From: an uncultured Pseudorhodobacter sp.
GTDB lineage: Bacteria > Pseudomonadota > Alphaproteobacteria > Rhodobacterales > Rhodobacteraceae
NCBI GenBank assembly: GCA_945957495.1
Contig: CAMFLG010000206.1
Span: 1 to 6,127, forward strand
DNA length: 6,127 nt
Reading direction: 5' to 3'
Shown here in pieces: positions 1-6,028 of this stretch. Position 1 is the first letter of the stretch. Each line of letters opens with the position of its first letter. A model generated the notes under the pieces. It was given only the letters and a program-made list of their open reading frames with translations. It was not told where the DNA came from and ran no database searches. Position numbers and translations under genes: made by a program.

Positions 1-666
1 GCCGATGCTTTGGCCCAGCATGGCGGGCAGAACAAGGGCTGCGGAAAACCAGATGGATTGGGCATTCATGACGCCCGAGTGCAGATGCGCCGACAAAAGC
101 ACCGCCGCGCCGATCAGAAACACCACGCCCTGCACGCGCACGGTTTCCAGCTTGTCCGCGCCGATTGACAAAAGGTACACCAGCAGGGGCGGCCCCCAGA
201 CGCCGGAGATTCCACCGTAAAGCCCGCCGATTGCCCCCAATATCCATTCGGCGCGGCTGCGATGTTCCAGCTTTAGCGCCAGTTGTTTCCCCGCCAGTTG
301 CAGGGCTGCGAAAATGGTGATCGGCAGGCCGAGGATCAGCAGGAACAGATCCTGCGGGATCGCGCGCACGAATTGGGCCGAGATCAGGATCGCGATGATG
401 GTGGCAATCAGCATGCGCCTATAGGCGATGGCGGTGGCCAGTGCCGCCCGCCAGCCCTGCCGGAAGGCCTGACTGATGTTTGAGAACAGCGTCGGCAGGA
501 TCAGACCCGCCAAGGCAATCTCTGGCGGCAAGAAGGACGAAAACGCCGAAATCATGATCATCGGCATGGCAAAGCCGACCGCACCTTTGACGAACCCGGC
601 GAAAAGCGTGATCGCCATAGCCGCCCAGAACGCATGCGGGGCAAGCCCTGCCATCAGGAATTCCAT
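1..666 (-). CDS. TauE/SafE-family membrane permease (sulfite/organosulfonate exporter type), 3' end missing
   Basis: I translated this from the minus strand. It stays open for 222 codons and runs off the left edge in frame, so the C-terminus is missing. The family usually has about 240-260 residues, so perhaps 20-40 are lost. The family signature AGFVKGAVGFA lies at residues 23-33 in the first membrane segment. A second glycine-rich half-signature, GGLYGGISGVWGPPLLVYL, lies at 147-165. These are the two pseudo-repeated halves typical of TauE/SafE proteins. Hydrophobic segments lie near residues 15-40, 50-63, 86-100, 107-125, 142-166, 180-193 and 204-218. The start ATG (666 to 664) has a GGAGG Shine-Dalgarno sequence six bases upstream. 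Such proteins export or import small anions (sulfite, sulfoacetate and others) across the inner membrane; the substrate cannot be told from sequence. The gene diverges from the DUF3859-like gene at 774. Confidence 0.9.
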   Translation of the reverse strand, partial: MEFLMAGLAPHAFWAAMAITLFAGFVKGAVGFAMPMIMISAFSSFLPPEIALAGLILPTLFSNISQAFRQGWRAALATAIAYRRMLIATIIAILISAQFVRAIPQDLFLLILGLPITIFAALQLAGKQLALKLEHRSRAEWILGAIGGLYGGISGVWGPPLLVYLLSIGADKLETVRVQGVVFLIGAAVLLSAHLHSGVMNAQSIWFSAALVLPAMLGQSIG

Positions 667-773
667 ACCGGCCTCCGTTTCGCAGCATTGGTGCCGCAGC
701 TTTCGGCCAAGGGAAAGGCTTGACGCAAACGGACGGTGTGTTTTGTTGCTGAGATGAGTCTTAGGGGGTGCAG
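667..773. promoter_or_regulatory. Divergent intergenic region between the TauE/SafE permease and the DUF3859-like gene
   Basis: This 107-bp gap lies between two divergent start codons and must hold promoters for both unless they are transcribed from elsewhere. A TTGACG hexamer at 720-725 could serve as a -35 box for the rightward gene, but I see no good -10 hexamer 16-18 bp downstream. No clear promoter is visible for the leftward gene. Ribosome-binding sites are present on both sides: GGAGG on the minus strand just upstream of 666, and AGGGGG at 763-768 on the plus strand. Confidence 0.35.
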
Positions 774-1295
774 ATGCGGTTGGTCTGGATTTGCGTGACG
801 ATGTTGGGGATCGGCTTTGGCGCACCCGCGCTGGCCACGCCTGCACCGCCGGAAGTATCGGAGGCGGTTGCCACGATCAAGGTTGGTGCCTTTTGCCAGC
901 CGCAGGCCGACGGGATCGTCGCCGCACCAGACACAGAGCTGGGCTATATCACCCTGACCAAGGACATGCCCGCGATCACCGTGGAAACGCAGGTGGTGCC
1001 CGATGCGCTTGGGCTGGCCTTTGGGGTGATGGTGGTGCCCGCGCGTGATATCGCGCAGGTGCGGATGGTCGCCTACCGCCCCAATCACCCAGAACCCGAA
1101 ATGTTCTATTCGGCTTTCGTGGCGGGGAAAGAGCGGGTTCAGTTCTTCAGCTTTGAGTTTCCGCAAGAGCAGGAACCGGGTCTGTGGCGCATGGAGGCAT
1201 GGGACGGCGAAAGCCTGCTGTATCGGGTCGAGTTTGAGGTGGTGGCGGAAGAGGCTTTGCCGGATATGGTGGCACGCTGCCGGGCGATGTCATAG
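774..1295 (+). CDS. Exported DUF3859-like protein of unknown function
   Basis: The product is 173 residues. Residues 1-21 look like a Sec signal peptide (positive MR, hydrophobic core, predicted cleavage after ALA before TPAPPE), so the protein is probably periplasmic. The mature part matches my memory of the DUF3859 family in Rhodobacteraceae: a conserved Cys early (FCQP, C41), then AAPDTELGYI, VVPDALGLAFGV, FSFEFP, GLWRMEAWDG and LLYRVEFEVV, ending in a second Cys (C169). The two cysteines may form a disulfide (inference). The body appears rich in beta strands. I chose ATG 774 over an in-frame GTG at 768, because AGGGGG at 763-768 sits five bases before the ATG and overlaps the GTG. No biochemical role is known to me. 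It is a single gene, divergent from the permease and 108 bp ahead of mcd, in the same direction. Confidence 0.75.
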   Translation: MRLVWICVTMLGIGFGAPALATPAPPEVSEAVATIKVGAFCQPQADGIVAAPDTELGYITLTKDMPAITVETQVVPDALGLAFGVMVVPARDIAQVRMVAYRPNHPEPEMFYSAFVAGKERVQFFSFEFPQEQEPGLWRMEAWDGESLLYRVEFEVVAEEALPDMVARCRAMS

Positions 1296-1403
1296 GTAAT
1301 GCGACATTTTCGGTCTTTTGGAAACGGCACAGCGAATTAATATTGCGCTGCAACTGCGAAGGCGTTACCGATTTCGCAACCGCAGAATCCGAAAGGTATC
1401 GCC
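1296..1403 (+). promoter_or_regulatory. Leader and possible control region of mcd, with inverted repeat
   Basis: This 108-bp gap is more AT-rich in its middle (around 1333-1344) than the flanking genes. A weak sigma-70-like pair is TTGGAA at 1318-1323 and TATTGC at 1341-1346, with 17 bp between. Downstream of it, TGCGAA at 1355-1360 and TTCGCA at 1373-1378 form a 6-bp inverted repeat with a 12-bp spacer, a possible operator for a dimeric regulator. A GAAAGG ribosome-binding site at 1391-1396 lies seven bases before the ATG. No rho-independent terminator for the upstream gene is visible, so read-through into mcd is possible. Confidence 0.3.
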
Positions 1404-3071
1404 ATGGCCCATGATGGTTCCCCCCTGCCCGACACTGCCCTGTTGCCCGATCTTCTGGGTCTGACCGCCGCGGCGTTGCCAGAGGTGGAGGCGTTGTTTG
1501 ACCGCGCGCGCGCGGCGCTGCGGGGCATGGTGACGGTGGGCGGCAAGGTTTCTGCCGCAGCACTGGAGGAACATCAGTTTGCGGCACATAGCCTGTCGTG
1601 GTTGGCAACTTATGTCGAATCGCTGCGCCAGATGCGCGCCTGGGCAGGGCGTCTGGCCGAGGCGGGCACGTTCGGCGAGATGGAAGGTCTGTTGCTGCAG
1701 ATCGCCTTTGGCGAATACCTGAGCCAGATCCGGGGCGGCATTGCGATGAGCCAGGGCGAGGTGGCGCGGCTGGGCGATCTGGGCGTTGATCCGGGCGCGG
1801 CTGGTGATGCTGCGCTGCGGCTTATGGCGATGGGCAACACGCCGACGGTCCGCGCGCGGTTGGTTGCGCTGATGCGCGACAACCATGGACGGGCGACCTT
1901 TGGGGTCAGCGGGCTGGACGACGAATTGGAGATGATCCGCGAGCAATTCCGCCGCTTTGCCGATGAGCAGGTGGTGCCGCATGCGCATGGCTGGCATCTG
2001 CGCGATGAGCTGATCCCTATGGAGATCATTCAGGCGCTGGCGGAAATGGGCGTGTTCGGGCTGACCATCCCAGAGGAGTTCGGCGGCTTTGGCCTTTCTA
2101 AAGCCTCGATGGTGGTGGTTTCGGAAGAATTGTCGCGCGGCTATATCGGTGTAGGCTCTTTGGGCACCCGGTCAGAAATTGCCGCGGAGTTGATCCTGTG
2201 CGGCGGCACGCCAGAGCAAAAGGCGCATTGGCTGCCAAAGCTGGCATCGGGGGAAATTCTGCCAACGGCGGTGTTTACAGAACCGAACACCGGGTCTGAC
2301 CTTGGGTCGCTGCGCACCCGCGCGGTGCAGGTGGGTGCGGATTGGGAGGTGACGGGCAACAAGACCTGGATCACCCATGCGGCGCGGACCCATGTGATGA
2401 CGCTCTTGGCGCGCACCGATCCGGCAACATCGGATTATCGCGGGCTGTCGATGTTTCTGGCGGAAAAGACGCCGGGCACCGATGCCGAGCCCTTCCCGAC
2501 GCCGGGCATGACCGGGGGCGAGATCGGCGTTCTGGGCTATCGCGGCATGAAGGAATACGAGCTGGGCTTTGACGGGTTCAAGGTCAAGGGCGAGAACCTG
2601 TTGGGTGGCGTACCCGGGCAAGGTTTCAAACAGCTGATGCAGACGTTTGAATCTGCGCGCATCCAGACGGCGGCGCGGGCGATTGGGGTGGCGCAGTCGG
2701 CGCTGGAAGTCGGGATGAAATACGCCGAGGACCGCAAGCAATTCGGCAAGCCGCTGATCGAGTTTCCGCGCGTGGCCGGGAAGCTGGCGATGATGGCGGT
2801 AGAGATCATGGTGGCGCGGCAGCTGACCTATTTCTCGGCCTGGCAGAAGGATCACGACAAGCGTTGTGATCTGGAGGCGGGGATGGCCAAGCTGTTGGGC
2901 GCGCGGGTGGCCTGGGCCTGCGCGGACAATGCGCTGCAGATCCACGGCGGCAATGGCTTTGCGCTGGAATATCAGATCAGCCGCATCCTGTGCGACGCGC
3001 GCATCCTGAACATCTTTGAAGGGGCGGCAGAAATTCAGGCGCAGGTGATCGCGCGGCGGCTGTTGGATTGA
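1404..3071 (+). CDS. mcd: (2S)-Methylsuccinyl-CoA dehydrogenase-type acyl-CoA dehydrogenase
   Basis: This 555-residue flavoprotein would oxidise methylsuccinyl-CoA to mesaconyl-CoA in the ethylmalonyl-CoA pathway for acetyl-CoA assimilation, passing electrons to ETF. Residues from about 172 to the end form an ordinary acyl-CoA dehydrogenase core: N-terminal helical domain, then the FAD/substrate motif AVFTEPNTGSDLGS (289-302), then a beta domain, then C-terminal helices with EDRKQFGKPL (442-451) and QIHGGNGFALEY (512-523). The catalytic base is probably E539 in the NIFEGAAEIQ motif. Ahead of the core lies an extra helical segment of about 165-170 residues. Usual acyl-CoA dehydrogenases have about 380-400 residues, and an extension of this size is the known hallmark of methylsuccinyl-CoA dehydrogenase. 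The start is supported by GAAAGG seven bases upstream. No other pathway gene (ccr, ecm, mch) is in view. The alternative is another long acyl-CoA dehydrogenase with a different substrate. The family call is near certain; the exact substrate rests on architecture. Confidence 0.85.
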   Translation: MAHDGSPLPDTALLPDLLGLTAAALPEVEALFDRARAALRGMVTVGGKVSAAALEEHQFAAHSLSWLATYVESLRQMRAWAGRLAEAGTFGEMEGLLLQIAFGEYLSQIRGGIAMSQGEVARLGDLGVDPGAAGDAALRLMAMGNTPTVRARLVALMRDNHGRATFGVSGLDDELEMIREQFRRFADEQVVPHAHGWHLRDELIPMEIIQALAEMGVFGLTIPEEFGGFGLSKASMVVVSEELSRGYIGVGSLGTRSEIAAELILCGGTPEQKAHWLPKLASGEILPTAVFTEPNTGSDLGSLRTRAVQVGADWEVTGNKTWITHAARTHVMTLLARTDPATSDYRGLSMFLAEKTPGTDAEPFPTPGMTGGEIGVLGYRGMKEYELGFDGFKVKGENLLGGVPGQGFKQLMQTFESARIQTAARAIGVAQSALEVGMKYAEDRKQFGKPLIEFPRVAGKLAMMAVEIMVARQLTYFSAWQKDHDKRCDLEAGMAKLLGARVAWACADNALQIHGGNGFALEYQISRILCDARILNIFEGAAEIQAQVIARRLLD

Positions 3072-3662
3072 TCAGCCGTCACGCCGGGGCCGCAGGGCCT
3101 TGGGCACCAAGGGTTCGACGGTGCTGCGTTGCAGCCGCTCTTCGGCCAGCAGCACGACTTGGGCGGCGGCGCGGGCGTCTTCGCCTGCGTTGTGGTGGGT
3201 GAAGTCCAGCGACAGCGCCTTTTTCAGATGGCCTAGGCCGTGACCGCCATTGCCCAGCCATTCGGGCCATGCCTTGCGGGAGATGGTGACAGAGTTCACC
3301 CAAGCCAAGGGTGGGGTTGGCAGGCCGTAATGCGCCGAGGCGGCGTTGACGGCGCGTTGATCGAAGGTGGAATGCTGCACGATCGGCTGTGGCTGCATCA
3401 GCGGCAACAGATGCGCCATGACTTCGGCGAAATCGGGGGCATTGGCGGTCTTGCGGGCGTCAATGCCGTGCAGTTGCGTGTTGAAGGCGGAATAGGCGCA
3501 GCGCGGGTTGACCAACAGGCTGAAGGTTTCGATCCGGCCGAAATCATCGACGCAGGCGAACCCCATCTGACAGATGCTGTGCGACAGGCCGCTGGCGGTT
3601 TCGACATCGAAGGCGATAAAGCGGTACTGGCCGATGCGGGCGGCAATGCCGGGCGGTAGCAT
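3072..3662 (-). CDS. DEDDh-family 3'-5' exonuclease (DNA polymerase III epsilon-like)
   Basis: This 196-residue protein carries the three exonuclease motifs of the DnaQ-like fold. Exo I is FDVETA, with D19 and E21 from the motif AFDVETAS. Exo II is VQHSTFDQRAV, with the conserved FD. Exo III is HNAGEDA, giving the H-x4-D spacing of the DEDDh subgroup. These acidic residues bind two metal ions that hydrolyse DNA or RNA from the 3' end. It lacks the C-terminal polymerase-binding region of full DnaQ, so it is more likely a stand-alone repair or RNA-processing exonuclease. The ATG (3662 to 3660) lies six bases after the MFS stop codon. The only Shine-Dalgarno-like bases (AAGG) overlap that stop, which suggests translational coupling. 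The stop codon directly abuts the mcd stop from the other strand. Confidence 0.87.
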   Translation of the reverse strand: MLPPGIAARIGQYRFIAFDVETASGLSHSICQMGFACVDDFGRIETFSLLVNPRCAYSAFNTQLHGIDARKTANAPDFAEVMAHLLPLMQPQPIVQHSTFDQRAVNAASAHYGLPTPPLAWVNSVTISRKAWPEWLGNGGHGLGHLKKALSLDFTHHNAGEDARAAAQVVLLAEERLQRSTVEPLVPKALRPRRDG

Positions 3663-3668
3663 CGCGCC

Positions 3669-4886
3669 TTAGGCCCCCCCGCGCGAGGGGCGCAGGGTGC
3701 CCAGACGCGGGTGCAATTGCCCGGCGACGGCATAGGCCCCGGCGAAGGCAAGGCCAGAGGCCGCGAAGATGAAGCTGAGCGGTGCCACCAACAGCACCAG
3801 CCAGGCCGCACCGGGGGTGACGATGCCGGAAACATCGCGGAAGCTGGAATAGACGGCGGCCATCTCTGCCCGTTCGGATGGTTTCACCGACATCATGAAG
3901 GGCAAGCCACCCGCCACATCCAGCATCACCAGACCGAACGAACCCAGGAACAGGCAGATCACCGTCAGCCAAGGCAGCGGCGCGAACAGCGTGGCCGCGC
4001 AGAACAGGATCGCGCAATAGGCCAGCGCGCGGCGCATGGCAAAGCGCACGCTGCGGCGGCGCACCCAGGACGCCATGAAGGGCGACAGCAGAAGCGTGGC
4101 GTTCGAGGTTGACAGCATGAAGCCGCCGAGTTTGTCGCCCAAGCCCGCCTCGATACAGAACACCGGCACATAGACGACATAGACCCACCAGCCGCAGCTG
4201 CGGATCACGGCAAACAGCCAGCCCGCGATCAGCCGGGGTTGTTTGAAGAACCGGCCCAGATAGGCCAAGGGGTTCAGCGCCGGGCCTTTGGCGCGGGCGA
4301 TCTGTTTGCCGGACCCCAGACGCAGGAACCAGAACACCACGAGCAACGCCAGTGCAAAGCAGCCCGCCACCAGAAAGGGCAGCGGCGCCCAGAGGTGGCG
4401 CATATACACGCCCGACATCGGCCCGATGGCCCAGGGGGCCGCGGCATAGACCATTTGCAGGCTTTGCGTGCGGCCCAGATCGGCGCGCGGCACATAGTCC
4501 AGCACATAGGCGTTGAAGCAGACAAAGCAGGTCACGGTCGCCATCGACATGGTCAGAATAGCGATCTGCACCGACCAGGTATGGCCCAGCAGGAACAGCG
4601 CCATCGCCACCAGATACAGCACGCAGCCGCCGGAATAGACCCAGCGGCGCGGCCAGATCTGCGTCAGGCGCGGCACCATCAGCCCCCAGAACAGCGTCAC
4701 CACCCCGGCGGTGAAATAGACGGTGGACAGGTTCTGCGCCGACCCGAACGCATCATAAACCGCGATGGGGATGGTTGAAATCAGCGTGCCGCGCACCGCC
4801 GCCTCCATCCCGGCCAGCAGGGCAAAATGCTGCAGCTTCGGGGTGGACGCAAACTTGAGGAGAACGGGCTGATATCGCAATGCCAT
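3669..4886 (-). CDS. MFS transporter, 12 membrane helices, substrate unknown
   Basis: The product is 405 residues, typical MFS size. About twelve hydrophobic segments can be counted, in two groups of six. They are separated by a basic cytoplasmic stretch near residues 175-195 (GSGKQIARAKGP...). Segment 4 carries CFVCFNAYVLDYV and segment 7 has the aromatic run CGWWVYVVYVPVF. I see no motif that fixes the substrate; efflux of a small molecule or sugar uptake are both possible. The reading frame stays open 55 codons further upstream to 5051. That extension is Pro/Arg-rich, lacks a membrane segment and would overlap the rpiB promoter region, so I prefer ATG 4886 (MALRYQ), with CGGAT weakly resembling a ribosome-binding site. 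It is the first gene of a two-gene unit with the exonuclease. Confidence 0.82.
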   Translation of the reverse strand: MALRYQPVLLKFASTPKLQHFALLAGMEAAVRGTLISTIPIAVYDAFGSAQNLSTVYFTAGVVTLFWGLMVPRLTQIWPRRWVYSGGCVLYLVAMALFLLGHTWSVQIAILTMSMATVTCFVCFNAYVLDYVPRADLGRTQSLQMVYAAAPWAIGPMSGVYMRHLWAPLPFLVAGCFALALLVVFWFLRLGSGKQIARAKGPALNPLAYLGRFFKQPRLIAGWLFAVIRSCGWWVYVVYVPVFCIEAGLGDKLGGFMLSTSNATLLLSPFMASWVRRRSVRFAMRRALAYCAILFCAATLFAPLPWLTVICLFLGSFGLVMLDVAGGLPFMMSVKPSERAEMAAVYSSFRDVSGIVTPGAAWLVLLVAPLSFIFAASGLAFAGAYAVAGQLHPRLGTLRPSRGGA

Positions 4887-5116
4887 AATCCGTTCAGTTG
4901 AGCCCGCACTCCGGCGCGGGTCTAGGCCGGGGCCGACACATTGAGTCAGTCTGCGACCAAAAAAGCGGCAAATCCGGAATGGGCGCGGGCAAGGGAAAAT
5001 CGGATTGGGGAAATTCGGGGATGTTGATCGGCGTGGCGCTTTGCTATTCAAACGCCGAAGTGCTGGCCGCTGCGGCCAGTGCGCCCGACACCTTTAGGAA
5101 ACCGGAAGGCCGCGCC
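4887..5116. promoter_or_regulatory. Divergent intergenic region between the MFS transporter and rpiB
   Basis: This is 230 bp between two divergent start codons. Close to the transporter are two overlapping, mutually exclusive short hairpins: CCCGC 4903-4907 with GCGGG 4916-4920, and CCGGC 4911-4915 with GCCGG 4926-4930. They would fall in the transporter's untranslated leader. On the rpiB side, TTGATC at 5024-5029 and an extended -10-like TGCTATTCA at 5042-5050 form a weak promoter candidate, though the spacing is only 15 bp. GGAAGG at 5104-5109 is the rpiB ribosome-binding site. I see no gene in this stretch. Confidence 0.35.
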
Positions 5117-5566
5117 ATGATCCCCAACAAACGCATCGTTCTGTCCAGCGACCACGCCGCCATTGATCTGCGTCGCGCCATCGCGGATCACATTGCGCAG
5201 CAGGGCTGGGAGGTGGTGGATATTGGCCCCGTGACGCCGGAAAGCACGCCCTACCCCAAACATGGCGAGGCGGCGGCGCGGCTGGTCAGCTCTGGCGATT
5301 GCCGGTTGGGCATCATCCTGTGCGGCACCGGGCAAGGCATCATGTTGGCCGCGAACAAGGTCAAGGGCATCCGCTGTGGCGTGTGTTCCGACACGTTCTC
5401 GGCCCGGATGATCCGTCAGCACAATGATGCCAACATGCTGTCGATCGGTGCGCGTGTGGTGGGGGCAGGATTGGCGCTGGATATCGTCGATGCGTTCCTG
5501 GGCGCAGAGTTCGAGGGCGGCCGCCATGCGACGCGGGTGGATATGATTACGGCGATTGAGGGGTAG
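5117..5566 (+). CDS. rpiB: Ribose-5-phosphate isomerase B
   Basis: The 149-residue product interconverts ribose-5-phosphate and ribulose-5-phosphate in the pentose phosphate pathway, in the cytoplasm. RpiB/LacAB family signatures are clear. SSDHAA lies at 10-15 and the active-site loop ILCGTGQGIMLAANKVKGIR at 67-86, with catalytic C69 and T71. HNDANMLSIGARVVG lies at 102-116, with H102 as the likely ring-opening residue, and GGRHATRVDMI at 134-144 supplies phosphate-binding arginines. Length matches the family. An in-frame upstream extension to 4898 exists but has no family resemblance, whereas ATG 5117 has GGAAGG seven bases upstream. In many alphaproteobacteria rpiB is followed by glyA; here the next gene is different and about 460 bp away. 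A candidate terminator follows at 5669-5695. Confidence 0.95.
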   Translation: MIPNKRIVLSSDHAAIDLRRAIADHIAQQGWEVVDIGPVTPESTPYPKHGEAAARLVSSGDCRLGIILCGTGQGIMLAANKVKGIRCGVCSDTFSARMIRQHNDANMLSIGARVVGAGLALDIVDAFLGAEFEGGRHATRVDMITAIEG

Positions 5567-5668
5567 GCGCGCTGGCGGTTGGTCAGGGCGGGTTTGCCAC
5601 GGCTGGGGAATGAGGCGAGATGTGGCAGCCATGCACGATAACGGCTTACAGGGTGACTTTGAGGCTAT

Positions 5669-5695
5669 TGCGGGCATATCCCGCACATCTTTTTT
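5669..5695 (+). terminator. Candidate rho-independent terminator downstream of rpiB
   Basis: TGCGGG at 5669-5674 pairs perfectly with CCCGCA at 5680-5685 across a 5-base CATAT loop. After CATC there is a run of six T at 5690-5695. The stem is short, and four bases separate it from the T run, which weakens the call. It lies about 100 bp after the rpiB stop, and no other gene points into it. Confidence 0.45.
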
Positions 5696-5696
5696 A

Positions 5697-5852
5697 GCCC
5701 GGAATCAAGGGCGAAGCCCGCCGGGCCGCGCCCGACCTCCCCCCGGGAGGGCGCGTTTGCGACGGTTGCCAGCAGAACATCGGTGGAATGTGTGGAGGCA
5801 TAAAGCGCCTAATTCCACCGTCGGCGCGCCATCCCGAGGTCGGGCGCGGCCC
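5697..5852. repeat. GC-rich nested inverted-repeat element (REP/MITE-like, unclassified)
   Basis: A perfect 17-bp inverted repeat joins 5723-5739 (GGGCCGCGCCCGACCTC) to 5836-5852. Inside it, 5745-5755 pairs with 5825-5835 at 10 of 11 positions, 5781-5789 (CGGTGGAAT) pairs perfectly with 5812-5820, and 5796-5799 (AGGC) pairs with 5807-5810 around a 7-base loop. Together about 40 base pairs fold a 130-base hairpin with asymmetric bulges. On its left are further small stems: GCCCGG 5697-5702 with CCGGGC 5721-5726, enclosing GGGC-GAA-GCCC at 5709-5719. There is also CCTCCC-CCC-GGGAGG at 5736-5750, which would compete with the long stem. It encodes no convincing protein. GC-rich intergenic repeats of this flavour seem familiar from Rhodobacteraceae genomes, but only one copy is visible here, so family membership is inference. 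Confidence 0.7.
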
Positions 5853-5983
5853 TGTGTCCGGTGCAACTGGCTGCCAACTTATTCCCGCATATCTTTCGTT
5901 TTCGCAACTGCCTCGCATGGCCACCGCTAACTCCGCGCCAAGAGGGCGATCAGCCTTGTGCGGGCTTCGGGCAAGGGGCGTGG

Positions 5984-6012
5984 TTGAGGCCATAGCCGCG
6001 CTTCGGTCAAAT
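5984..6012 (+). promoter_or_regulatory. Candidate sigma-70-like promoter for the gene at the right edge
   Basis: TTGAGG at 5984-5989 and TCAAAT at 6007-6012 are separated by 17 bp, and each matches four of six consensus bases. Transcription would start near 6019, giving a leader of only about ten bases before the ATG at 6029. No Shine-Dalgarno sequence is visible there. This is a weak prediction from spacing and similarity alone. Confidence 0.3.
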
Positions 6013-6028
6013 GTGCTATCGCTTCCGC

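Larger units (their letters stand above)
5567..6028. other. Gene-poor stretch after rpiB
   Basis: No open frame here looks real. Frames on both strands are long only because the DNA is GC-rich; their translations are Pro/Arg/Gly-rich, lack ribosome-binding sites and cross the inverted-repeat element. The stretch contains the candidate terminator (5669-5695), the nested inverted repeats (5697-5852), an imperfect direct repeat (5680-5692 and 5884-5896) and a promoter candidate for the last gene (5984-6012). Confidence 0.6.

Noticed and set aside
654..1166. 170-codon minus-strand frame antisense to the DUF3859-like gene
   Set aside because: The composition is His/Arg-rich with no domain, and it overlaps both the permease start and the DUF3859-like gene, which have better evidence.
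1365..1997. 210-codon minus-strand frame antisense to the mcd N-terminus
   Set aside because: It is a shadow frame without a recognisable domain. The sense strand carries the mcd extension with a good ribosome-binding site.
2172..2945. 257-codon open frame antisense to mcd
   Set aside because: It lies entirely within mcd, whose translation shows clear acyl-CoA dehydrogenase motifs. The antisense product is Arg/His/Pro-rich with no recognisable domain, as expected for GC-rich coding DNA.
4887..5051. 55-codon N-terminal extension of the MFS transporter
   Set aside because: The extension is Pro/Arg-rich, does not resemble an MFS N-terminus and would run into the rpiB promoter region. ATG 4886 places the first helix at the usual distance.
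4898..5116. 73-codon N-terminal extension of rpiB
   Set aside because: RpiB proteins begin a few residues before the SSDHA motif, and ATG 5117 has a good Shine-Dalgarno sequence. The extension looks like translated intergenic DNA.
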